A stretch of DNA of 5,238 nt, from NCBI GenBank assembly GCA_012521035.1, contig JAAYND010000052.1, positions 1-5,238 on the forward strand, written 5' to 3'. The notes below the pieces were generated by a model. That model was given only the letters and a program-made list of their open reading frames with translations. It was not told the origin of the DNA and made no database searches. Position numbers and translations under genes: made by a program. The DNA comes from Methanomicrobiales archaeon (GTDB lineage: Archaea > Halobacteriota > Methanomicrobia > Methanomicrobiales > Methanoculleaceae). Shown piece by piece: positions 1 to 5,238 of the stretch. Position 1 is the first letter of the stretch, and each line of letters starts with the position of its first letter.

Positions 1-612
1 GCCCGGGACGCAGACCGAGGGGATGTTTTTGCGCGTCCGGGCGATCACTCCACGTTCCATCGCCTCAGCGGTGGCGGCATCGACCTTCGCCCTGCCGACA
101 CCGATACATTCGCCGGCCTTTGTCAGGATGAAGACCGGATCGCCCGGAGCGACAGCCGGATCGATGGAGACGAGGCCCGGGGCGAGGACGCTCGCCCCCT
201 CGTCCCTGATGGATGGGACGGCGCCATCATCGACGATGACGTAGCGCTTCATCGGCCGCATCAGGAGCGCGACGCACGGGCGCGGCAGGGGTTCCCAGCG
301 TTGCTCCTCCGGGATGTAGCGGATCGCGCCCACAACCGCCCCGCCGACGACGATCTCATCCATGCGGTCCTCAGAGGGAACCTTATTGAGGAGTGCGAGG
401 TGTCCCTCCGGTACGAGCGGCGCTCCAAAGTGCTCGCGGTATATGCTGTTGATCCGTTCAATATCGCCCGGGAACGCCGGTCGGGCGTCTCCTGGCGGCG
501 TGACTGCTACCGGGCGGGTCGGTGCACCGCAGGCGCAGGTCCTGCCGAGCACGGGTACGTGGCAGGAGTCGCACCAGCGGAGCAGGATCTTTCCAAGGTA
601 AATGCGAGCCAT
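1..612 (-). CDS. PAPS-reductase-family protein, N-terminal part (zinc ribbon + PUA-like region), truncated by window edge
   Basis: The frame opens with ATG at 612-610 and stays open for 204 codons to the left edge without a stop, so the C-terminal part is missing. Residues 13-28 form a zinc ribbon, W13-C14-x2-C17 followed by C26-x-C28-G29. A TPPGDARPAF stretch at 38-47 matches what I recall of the N-terminus of methanogen phosphoadenosine-phosphosulfate-reductase-family proteins (MJ0973 type). Residues about 120-195 look like a PUA domain (RYVIVDDGA, then APGLVSIDPAVAPGDPVFI, then GVGRA), as found in RNA-binding proteins. In the family, an adenine-nucleotide alpha-hydrolase (PAPS reductase) domain and often a ferredoxin domain follow; here they would lie outside the window. 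The start is supported by a GAGGT ribosome binding site six bases upstream. The true substrate of this family is not settled. A PUA domain would fit a role in RNA sulfur chemistry, but that is inference. Coding status is nearly certain; the family call is good but from memory. Confidence 0.82.
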   Translation of the reverse strand, partial: MARIYLGKILLRWCDSCHVPVLGRTCACGAPTRPVAVTPPGDARPAFPGDIERINSIYREHFGAPLVPEGHLALLNKVPSEDRMDEIVVGGAVVGAIRYIPEEQRWEPLPRPCVALLMRPMKRYVIVDDGAVPSIRDEGASVLAPGLVSIDPAVAPGDPVFILTKAGECIGVGRAKVDAATAEAMERGVIARTRKNIPSVCVPG

Positions 613-618
613 TCTTAT

Positions 619-648
619 ACCTCTTGCGGGGAAACCGATAAAAATTTT
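619..648 (-). promoter_or_regulatory. Promoter and ribosome binding site of the PAPS-reductase-like gene
   Basis: On the minus strand, an A/T-rich box reading AAAATTTTTATC lies at 648-637, followed by the Shine-Dalgarno element GAGGT at 623-619, six bases before the ATG. With normal archaeal spacing (start about 25 bases after the box centre) transcription would begin near 617-620, which would cut into the Shine-Dalgarno. A second A/T element (GGATAATTC, near 673-682) could therefore be the real TATA box. The ribosome site is solid; the choice of TATA box is not. Confidence 0.4.
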
Positions 649-766
649 GGCGTATTCCCGGACCCGGGAGGAAGAATTATCCGCATTTCGTACCCCAGGT
701 TCTCATATTCCACGCTGGCAGACCGGCCATGCCCGGTACTCCCCGGATGAGGGGTCTCTGGAGAAC

Positions 767-785
767 TATACATAGGTATAAATAC
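767..785 (+). promoter_or_regulatory. Archaeal TATA box inside an inverted repeat
   Basis: TATAAATA at 777-784 is a near-ideal archaeal TATA box on the plus strand, predicting a transcription start around 803-807. It overlaps a perfect inverted repeat, TATAC (767-771), spacer ATAG, GTATA (776-780). A protein bound there could block TBP. The likely gene served is the MnhB-like one at 996, giving a leader of about 190 bases unless the small frame at 809 is translated. Confidence 0.5.
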
Positions 786-995
786 TAAGCCAGGATCATA
801 GTATTATCATGTTCAATCATGTAGAATCAGATCCGGTGTTTTTGCAGTCGAGTATCCTGGATTCTACACGGACGAAGCGAGAGAAAGGATATTCGCCTCT
901 CAGACCTGCGGCGATCAGATGCCATGACTCGTGTGCGCGTCCGATATGGGGGGCTACTGAGAAGAAGTACCGGGAGCGTTTGTGGGGTGAGGCAT

Positions 996-1421
996 ATGCA
1001 TAGAATGGCCCTGATAGCATCCGGCGTCACCATTGCCCTGGTAATCGGGCTTCATGCAGCGCGCAACCCCCCGGCGCCTGGCAAAGCGATCGCGGCCGGG
1101 AGTCTCCTGCCGTTCATCGTCCCGGATGCCGAAGCGGCATCAGGAAGGGTCGCAAGAAAGCGGATGCAGGGGATCGAGATCCTGGGACTGCTCATATTCA
1201 TACTCATGGCGGTCGTCATGCTCACGGTCGGCGCTGCGCTCTTCTTCGATTGGCTCGCAGAGTCAGGTATGGCATCATCCGGCATGCAGATCGGATCCGG
1301 ACTGCTTGCAGGAATTCCAGGCGCAGTATCCGTCATGGACCTCACGATCGGCATCGAGGTGGCCGGGGGCCTATCCCTGGTTGCGCTCTACATGTTCTCC
1401 GGTCTCCGGAGAAGTGCGTAA
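996..1421 (+). CDS. Small membrane protein resembling MnhB/MrpB antiporter subunit
   Basis: This gene encodes 141 residues. I chose ATG 996 because GGTGA (986-990) sits five bases upstream. An in-frame ATG at 924 would add 24 arginine-rich residues that look non-coding. Hydrophobic segments lie at about residues 4-20, 59-86 and 113-134, with a shorter one at 31-43. The tail GIPGAVSVMDLTIGIEVAGG (106-125) resembles the closing part of MnhB-domain subunits of Mrp antiporters and Mbh-type hydrogenases, where a GxPG turn precedes an NIAVGLKVGAG-like helix. The first part (LHAARNPPAPGKAIAAG, 19-35) looks like a degraded version of the family's GHNAPGGGFxxG signature. Length matches the family (about 140). 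No other antiporter or hydrogenase subunit is adjacent, so if the match is real this is an orphan or a relic with altered function, sitting in the cytoplasmic membrane. Coding status is likely. The family call is tentative, from pattern memory only. Confidence 0.68.
   Translation: MHRMALIASGVTIALVIGLHAARNPPAPGKAIAAGSLLPFIVPDAEAASGRVARKRMQGIEILGLLIFILMAVVMLTVGAALFFDWLAESGMASSGMQIGSGLLAGIPGAVSVMDLTIGIEVAGGLSLVALYMFSGLRRSA
1395..1413 (+). repeat. Perfect 8-bp hairpin at the 3' end of the MnhB-like gene
   Basis: TTCTCCGG (1395-1402) and CCGGAGAA (1406-1413) are exact reverse complements separated by the triloop TCT. The hairpin lies over the last codons, just before the TAA at 1419-1421. It could stabilise the 3' end of the message or be a coincidence of the codons used. 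Confidence 0.5.
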
Positions 1422-1455
1422 CTGCCGGGGCATACCGCACCGGCACCAGGATCTC

Positions 1456-1464
1456 TCTATTTTT
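1456..1464 (+). terminator. Possible T-tract terminator after the MnhB-like gene
   Basis: CTCTATTTTT ending at 1464 has five Ts in a row, about 40 bases past the stop codon. Archaeal RNA polymerase can terminate at T-tracts without a hairpin. A short tract like this is only weak support. Confidence 0.3.
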
Positions 1465-1571
1465 CTCGTGGTTTCACCCCCGGAATGCGATCTTGCGGTT
1501 AAAAATCTCCGTATACCGGATAACGCGACTGATTTACCGCGTGTTTTATGAACCGGCGCTATTTGATGCGC

Positions 1572-1582
1572 AAAATATATAT
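1572..1582 (+). promoter_or_regulatory. TATA box of the lysine-rich small gene
   Basis: AAAATATATAT at 1572-1582 is the clearest A/T block in a GC-rich stretch and matches the archaeal TATA box. It predicts transcription starting near 1602 and a leader of about 34 bases before ATG 1636, which would include the whole ribosome binding hairpin. Confidence 0.55.
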
Positions 1583-1609
1583 CCCGGCCGATTAAGAGTA
1601 GATATATCC

Positions 1610-1627
1610 CACCTCGGGAGGGAGGTG
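1610..1627 (+). promoter_or_regulatory. Strong Shine-Dalgarno in a leader hairpin
   Basis: GGAGGTG (1621-1627) is a near-full match to the archaeal anti-Shine-Dalgarno and lies eight bases before ATG 1636. CACCTC (1610-1615) is the exact reverse complement of GAGGTG (1622-1627), so the leader can form a 6-bp stem with a six-base loop (1616-1621) that hides the site. CACCTC is also the core of the anti-Shine-Dalgarno at the 16S rRNA 3' end. The ribosome site is firm; a regulatory role for the stem is inference. Confidence 0.6.
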
Positions 1628-1635
1628 TGTCACTC

Positions 1636-1710
1636 ATGGCAAAGGATAAGAAGTCAAAGTCTCAGGAGAAGAAGCAGGTAAAAGCCCCGGAGAAGGTAAA
1701 GAAGAATTGA
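1636..1710 (+). CDS. 24-residue lysine-rich small protein
   Basis: This is a very short frame, ATG 1636 to TGA 1710, encoding 24 residues that begin MAKDKKSKSQ and end KVKKN. Ten of the 24 residues are lysine. There are no aromatic, cysteine, leucine or isoleucine residues, and the net charge is about +7. Despite its size it has everything expected of an expressed gene: a TATA box at the right distance, one of the best Shine-Dalgarno elements in the window at ideal spacing, and a T-tract 24 bases after the stop. I do not recognise the family. The composition suggests a disordered, basic peptide that could bind nucleic acid or ribosomes, which is inference. It could alternatively be a leader peptide or part of a small RNA, although no gene follows on this strand within the window. 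Confidence 0.62.
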   Translation: MAKDKKSKSQEKKQVKAPEKVKKN

Positions 1711-1733
1711 TCCGGTATCTCCCTCAAACTCTC

Positions 1734-1738
1734 TTTTT
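1734..1738 (+). terminator. T-tract terminator after the lysine-rich gene
   Basis: CTCTTTTTAA places five Ts at 1734-1738, 24 bases past the small gene's stop codon. It fits intrinsic archaeal termination and would prevent transcription running into the convergent fdh operon. Confidence 0.42.
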
Positions 1739-1750
1739 AAGATCCGCTGA

Positions 1751-1764
1751 CGAACCCGGGTTCG
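1751..1764. repeat. 14-bp perfect palindrome in the convergent intergenic stretch
   Basis: CGAACCCGGGTTCG is fully self-complementary and lies between the T-tracts of the two convergent transcription units. It could be a protein binding site or simply chance in GC-rich DNA. The rest of 1711-1885 shows no supportable gene. Confidence 0.5.
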
Positions 1765-1863
1765 GAGGCGCACCACCCCGATCGGGCCTTCTGTGATACC
1801 CCATATGGCACCATGCCCCGCTTCACCGAGGGTTAGCTGGCGCTTGAGAAGTACCTCGTAGAC

Positions 1864-1870
1864 AAAAAAA
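1864..1870 (-). terminator. T7 terminator of the fdhAB operon
   Basis: Read on the minus strand, CCCTCTTTTTTTGTC contains seven Ts (1870-1864), starting about 15 bases after the fdhB stop codon. This is the longest T-run in the window on the coding strand and a typical archaeal terminator. Confidence 0.55.
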
Positions 1871-1885
1871 GAGGGAGATTCTTCC

Positions 1886-3124
1886 TTACTTGAAGATATC
1901 GAAGATCTGGTCGTCGCCAGTGTCGGCGAGACGCTTGCGCTCTGTCCTCTCCTCGACAAGCGCGAGAACCGGGAGCTCCATATCCACACCCGGGGTGTGG
2001 CCGAACATCTCCTGAAGGTCGACCTGGAGCGCGTGCATGAAGAGCGAGTTCGGGATATCCATCGCGCAGTGCTCCTCACACTGGCCGCAGTTGATGCACG
2101 AGTCCGATATGTGAGCGAACCGGATCAGGTGGAACATGAACGGCGGCGGGATCTTACCGGGCTCGACCAGGTAGGGTTTCTTCGTGCTGCACTCGACGCA
2201 GTAGCAGATCGGACAGTTCTCGATGCAGGCGTAGCACTTGATGCACCGGGAGGTCTCTTCCATGATCTTCTTCAGGCGGTCCTTGCCCTCGCCGAGCCCC
2301 TCGAAGTAGCGTTTTCGCCACTTGTCGCCGAGTTTCAGCATGGCGCCTTCGACCTTGCCGCGGATCTCGAGTGCCTTTGGCGGTACCGCGTCGGTCTTGA
2401 CAGCTCCGGCTGCAACAGCCGCATCGAGCAGGTTTGCACCTTTGTCAGAGCAGACTTCGACGAACGTGGCCTTACCGGCCTTATCGCCGATGACACCCCA
2501 GTTTCCGCAGGCGAGATCGGCCTGGCGCGGGATCTTCATCTTGCACCGGCGACAGTTCGACCGGCGACCGTATCCCTCGTCCTCAAGGTCATCCATCGAT
2601 ATGCCCTTGTGCTCACCATCCTTCGTTACGATGATGAACTGGCCCTTATCGATCTCCTCCTTGACGACATCGTCAGGGTCGACCTCGAACTTCTCGGCGA
2701 TCATCTTCCTGGCGGTCACCGGGCTAACCGTTCCACCACAGTTGAGGCCGATCATCAGGACATTGTCCAGGTTGATCTGCTTGCGCTTCGCAAGTTCGTA
2801 TATTCCCATCGCGTCGCAGCCCTTCACCGTCACAGCGATCTTCATGTTCTCGGCGCCGTCAAGGTAGTTCTTGAAGAGCTTCGAGAGCAGGAGTGTTCCG
2901 CAGTGGAGTGAGCCGGCCGTCTCCGCGATCTCGGCGGGATCGGTGATGAGCACAGGCACAGCATCATAGATGTCCTGTCCCCTCTTGACTGCAAGGACAG
3001 CATCCACCATGCCACTCTCGAGTGCGTGCGTCAGCAGAGCGGTGACCGCTCCACCACACTCGCCCCTCTCCTGGCAGGCGGCATCGGCTGCCCAGGCGTA
3101 GACAGTGTCTCCTTTTGCTACCAT
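1886..3124 (-). CDS. fdhB: Formate dehydrogenase, beta subunit (F420-reducing, FrhB family)
   Basis: This 412-residue cytoplasmic iron-sulfur flavoprotein takes electrons from FdhA and reduces coenzyme F420. In Methanomicrobiales it can also feed heterodisulfide reductase. The N-terminal part (about 5-80) carries the C23-G-G-x-VTALL element of FrhB-type N-terminal domains. Residues 95-265 form the FrhB-like FAD/F420 domain, with K101-G-C-D and a Cys set at C191, C194 and C206. The C-terminal part has two ferredoxin-like motifs, C294-x2-C297-x2-C300-x3-C304-P and C343-x2-C346-x2-C349-x3-C353. Extra cysteines at 307, 309 and 312 follow the first motif, which from memory is usual for methanogen FdhB. 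The start is clear: GGAGG lies within the last codons of fdhA and only two bases separate the fdhA stop from this ATG. Length is normal for the family and no motif is missing. Confidence 0.95.
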   Translation of the reverse strand: MVAKGDTVYAWAADAACQERGECGGAVTALLTHALESGMVDAVLAVKRGQDIYDAVPVLITDPAEIAETAGSLHCGTLLLSKLFKNYLDGAENMKIAVTVKGCDAMGIYELAKRKQINLDNVLMIGLNCGGTVSPVTARKMIAEKFEVDPDDVVKEEIDKGQFIIVTKDGEHKGISMDDLEDEGYGRRSNCRRCKMKIPRQADLACGNWGVIGDKAGKATFVEVCSDKGANLLDAAVAAGAVKTDAVPPKALEIRGKVEGAMLKLGDKWRKRYFEGLGEGKDRLKKIMEETSRCIKCYACIENCPICYCVECSTKKPYLVEPGKIPPPFMFHLIRFAHISDSCINCGQCEEHCAMDIPNSLFMHALQVDLQEMFGHTPGVDMELPVLALVEERTERKRLADTGDDQIFDIFK

Positions 3125-3126
3125 TT

Positions 3127-5193
3127 TCAGGCCTCCGTAATCTTCTCAACTTTCACAGAACAGGCCTTGAACTCCGGGATCTTCGCGATCGGGTCGAGGG
3201 CGTTGTGCGTCAGTATGTTTGCTGCACACTCCGCAAAGTGGAACGGCATGAACATGACACCCTTCATGATGTCAGGGGTCACCTTCGCCGGGGCCTCGAT
3301 GGATCCACGGCGGGTGGTTACACGCACCATCTCCTTGTTCTGGATATCGAGTTCCTTTGCATCCTCAACGTTGATCTCGATCCAGCCGGTGGGGACCTCC
3401 GAATCAAGCGTCTCGGACCGGCGGGTCATGCTGCCGGTGTGCCAGTGCCAGAGGATACGTCCGGTCGTGAGGACGAACGGGTACTCTTCATCGGGGACTT
3501 CCGCCGGCGGCTGCCACTCGATCGGGGCAAAGACACCGATACCGTCGGGGTGTGAGAACTTCTCACGGTGGAGGATCGGGGTTCCCGGGTGGTCCAGGCT
3601 CGGGCAGGGCCAGTGAAGTGCCTCAGGCCGCTCGAGCCGCTCGTAGGTCATGCCGTGGTAGGACGGTGTAACCTCGGCGACTTCCTTGAAGACATCCTCA
3701 AGGCTCTGGTAGGGGAACTGCTCCGCGTAGCCCATCTTTGCGGCGAGCTCGCAGAAGATCTGCCAGTCTTCCTTCGCCTCACCCGGGGTTTCCTGGGCCT
3801 TGCGCCAGAGCTGGACGCGCCGCTCGGTGTTGGTCTGGGTGCCGCCGCGCTCCGCGTAACAGGCCGCGGGCAGGACGACATCGGCGAGTTCGGCAGTCTC
3901 GGTCAGGAAGATATCCTGGACGACGAGGAACTCCAGGCTCTCAAGGGCTTCCCTGACGTGGTTGAGGTCCGGGTCGGAGAGCATCGGGTTCTCACCCATG
4001 ATGTACATGCACTTGAGTTCACCGGGGTTGTCGACCAGGACATCCATCATGACGGTGACCTCGTAGCCGTTCTTCGGCTCGCATATACCGTCCGGGAAGC
4101 CCCAGGCGTCAGCGAACTTCTTGTGGACAGCCTCATCGATGACCTTCTGGTAACCGGTGAAGACGACCGGGAGTGCACCCATGTCGCAGGCGCCCTGGAC
4201 GTTGTTCTGGCCACGGAGTGCGTTCACGCCGGCACCGGGCTTGCCCAGGTTACCGGTGAGCATCTGGATGTTTGCGACCGAGCGGACGTTGTCGACACCG
4301 ACGGTGTGCTGGGTGATACCCATCGAGTAGAGGATCGCACCGGGCTTTGTGGTGCCGAACCACTCTGCAGCCTGCTTGAGCTGCTCAGCCGGGATGCCGG
4401 AGAGCTTTGAGACGTTCTCAAGGCTGTAGTCCTCTTTCATGACGACTTCCTTGAGTTTCTCGAAGTCCCGGGTTCTCTTCTCGATGAACTCCTTGTCCTC
4501 CCAGCCGTTCTTGATGATCTCCTGCATCATGCAGTTGAGTATGGCAACGTCTGAGCCGGAGACAAACTGCATGTAGAGGTCAGCCTGGCGGGCGGTCGGG
4601 GTATAGCGCGGGTCAGCGTATATGATCTTTGCGCCGTTCATCTTCGCCTGTACGATCTTCCTCCCGATCAGGGGGTGCTGCTCAAATGTGTTGCTACCGA
4701 GTACAAAGACACATTTCGACTCGGCGATGTCAGGAATAGAGTTTGTCATCGCACCGGATCCGAACGATGCGGCAAGACCGGCGACGGTGGATGCGTGGCA
4801 GAGCCGGGCGCAGTGGTCGATGTGCCGGGACTTGATGACGCCGCGGGTGAACTTCATCATGAGGTAGTTCTCCTCATTGGAGACCCTGGCGGACGCGAGT
4901 GCTGCAAACTCATCGGGCTTGTATGACTTGAACTTCTGAGCGATCAGGTCATAAGCCTCATCCCAGGTCGCCTCGACAAACTTGCCATCCTTCTTGATGA
5001 GCGGTTTTGTGAGACGGTCCGGGCTGTTCACGAACTCGTGAGCATAGGTACCCTTGGGGCATACCTTTCCCTCGTTGACGGGTGAGCGGGTGTAGGGTTG
5101 TGTGCCGACAACCTTTCCATCCTTCACCACGAGGTTGAAGCTGCAGCCCGTACCACAATACGGGCATGTCGTCTGTACGTACTTGAGTTCCAT
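3127..5193 (-). CDS. fdhA: Formate dehydrogenase, alpha (catalytic) subunit, cysteine form
   Basis: This 688-residue Mo- or W-bis-pyranopterin enzyme oxidises formate to CO2 and passes electrons to FdhB. The N-terminus binds one [4Fe-4S] cluster through C10-x2-C13-x3-C17-x27-C45, followed by conserved K47. The metal ligand is C132, encoded by TGC at 4800-4798, in the motif HCARLCHASTVAGL; the position corresponds to Sec140 of E. coli FdhF. H133 and R327 (in LRGQNNVQGACDMG) match the catalytic His and Arg of that enzyme. The central molybdopterin domains contain GSNTFEQHP (167-174) and MGENPMLSDPD (399-409). The dinucleotide-binding C-terminal domain runs from about 570 to 685. There is no signal peptide, in keeping with a cytoplasmic F420-dependent enzyme. 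GAGGT (5204-5200) lies six bases before the ATG. It is the first gene of the fdhAB operon; no fdhC transporter gene is in the window. The protein is full length and intact. Confidence 0.96.
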   Translation of the reverse strand: MELKYVQTTCPYCGTGCSFNLVVKDGKVVGTQPYTRSPVNEGKVCPKGTYAHEFVNSPDRLTKPLIKKDGKFVEATWDEAYDLIAQKFKSYKPDEFAALASARVSNEENYLMMKFTRGVIKSRHIDHCARLCHASTVAGLAASFGSGAMTNSIPDIAESKCVFVLGSNTFEQHPLIGRKIVQAKMNGAKIIYADPRYTPTARQADLYMQFVSGSDVAILNCMMQEIIKNGWEDKEFIEKRTRDFEKLKEVVMKEDYSLENVSKLSGIPAEQLKQAAEWFGTTKPGAILYSMGITQHTVGVDNVRSVANIQMLTGNLGKPGAGVNALRGQNNVQGACDMGALPVVFTGYQKVIDEAVHKKFADAWGFPDGICEPKNGYEVTVMMDVLVDNPGELKCMYIMGENPMLSDPDLNHVREALESLEFLVVQDIFLTETAELADVVLPAACYAERGGTQTNTERRVQLWRKAQETPGEAKEDWQIFCELAAKMGYAEQFPYQSLEDVFKEVAEVTPSYHGMTYERLERPEALHWPCPSLDHPGTPILHREKFSHPDGIGVFAPIEWQPPAEVPDEEYPFVLTTGRILWHWHTGSMTRRSETLDSEVPTGWIEINVEDAKELDIQNKEMVRVTTRRGSIEAPAKVTPDIMKGVMFMPFHFAECAANILTHNALDPIAKIPEFKACSVKVEKITEA

Positions 5194-5199
5194 GGTAAA

Positions 5200-5237
5200 A
5201 CCTCGGATACTCTAATATGGGGGGATATGGTATTTAA
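5200..5237 (-). promoter_or_regulatory. Promoter and ribosome binding site of fdhAB
   Basis: On the minus strand a TTAAATA box (5237-5231) predicts a transcription start near 5209, giving a leader of about 16 bases that contains GAGGT (5204-5200) and leads to ATG 5193. The window ends one base beyond the box, so the BRE and any upstream operator cannot be seen. Confidence 0.42.
5215..5230. repeat. ATATGG direct repeat in the fdhAB promoter
   Basis: ATATGG occurs at 5215-5220 and again at 5225-5230, ten bases apart, between the presumed TATA box and transcription start of fdhAB. The spacing of one helical turn would suit binding by a regulator on one DNA face. Two six-base copies could also arise by chance. 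Confidence 0.35.
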
Positions 5238-5238
5238 C

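Larger units (their letters stand above)
613..995. other. Divergent intergenic region (about 380 bases)
   Basis: This stretch separates the minus-strand PAPS-reductase-like gene from the plus-strand MnhB-like gene. It holds A/T-rich promoter-like elements for both directions, an inverted repeat TCCCGG-ac-CCGGGA at 656-669, and a short inverted repeat ACCGG/CCGGT at 722-737. It also contains a 64-codon plus-strand frame from ATG 809 to the TAG at 1001-1003. That frame has no recognisable domain and is treated as a finding, not called as a gene. I see no tRNA, rRNA or transposon sequence here. Confidence 0.6.

Noticed and set aside
301..750. Plus-strand frame of 149 codons at the left end
   Set aside because: It overlaps the zinc-ribbon/PUA-like gene on the opposite strand, which has a Shine-Dalgarno and recognisable motifs; this frame has none.
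924..998. N-terminal extension of the MnhB-like protein from ATG 924
   Set aside because: The added 24 residues are arginine-rich and non-membrane-like, whereas ATG 996 has a well-spaced GGTGA ribosome site.
1751..1764. Possible tRNA T-arm (GGTTCG/CGAACC)
   Set aside because: No acceptor stem, D-arm or anticodon arm can be assembled around it; it is simply a palindrome.
1654..1863. Minus-strand frame past the fdhB stop with a protein-like stretch (YEVLLKRQLTLGEAGHGAIW)
   Set aside because: The stretch briefly looked like a decayed helix-turn-helix, but its only start codon is inside fdhB in another frame, it crosses the T7 terminator, and it runs antisense into the small lysine-rich gene.
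1997..2911. 304-codon open frame on the plus strand opposite fdhB
   Set aside because: It is an antisense shadow of a GC-rich gene. The translation lacks any family motif and the minus strand has a complete, motif-rich FdhB.
3568..4410. 280-codon open frame on the plus strand opposite fdhA
   Set aside because: It is antisense to conserved FdhA sequence, has no domain and no ribosome site. The long open frame follows from the codon bias of the real gene.
1..5238. CRISPR array, insertion sequence, or defence/mobile system
   Set aside because: No regularly spaced repeats, transposase or recombinase motifs, or attachment-site duplications were seen on either strand.

Overview
The window looks like chromosomal DNA from a formate-using, hydrogenotrophic methanogenic archaeon. 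The best fit is the order Methanomicrobiales, perhaps close to Methanoculleus. This rests on three things: an F420-type formate dehydrogenase pair (FdhA with an FrhB-family FdhB), the methanogen-type N-terminus of a PAPS-reductase-like protein, and archaeal TATA-like boxes with strong GGAGGTG-type ribosome binding sites. The genus is inferred, not demonstrated.

Layout from left to right. Positions 1-612 (minus strand) hold the 5' part of a gene that runs off the left edge: a zinc ribbon followed by a PUA-like region, typical of methanogen PAPS-reductase-family proteins. Positions 613-995 are a roughly 380-base intergenic stretch with promoter-like elements pointing both ways. Positions 996-1421 (plus) encode a small membrane protein that resembles the MnhB/MrpB subunit of Na+/H+ antiporters and Mbh-type hydrogenases, but with no partner subunits nearby. 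Positions 1422-1635 carry a T-tract, a good TATA box and a leader that can fold over its own Shine-Dalgarno sequence. They lead into a 24-residue, extremely lysine-rich protein at 1636-1710 (plus). Positions 1711-1885 are a convergent intergenic stretch with a T-tract on each strand and a 14-bp palindrome. Positions 1886-5193 (minus) are the fdhA-fdhB operon, read from right to left, with its promoter at the right edge.

FdhA oxidises formate at a molybdenum or tungsten bis-pyranopterin centre and has cysteine, not selenocysteine, as the metal ligand. FdhB takes the electrons through Fe-S clusters and reduces F420 (or passes electrons to heterodisulfide reductase). The two genes are separated by two bases, and the fdhB ribosome binding site lies inside the end of fdhA, so their translation is probably coupled. 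No formate transporter gene (fdhC) is in the window.

The fdh operon is well-known biology. The less explained part is 613-1860: the orphan MnhB-like gene, a possible near-leaderless upstream reading frame, and above all the tiny lysine-rich gene with its strong but apparently maskable ribosome binding site.
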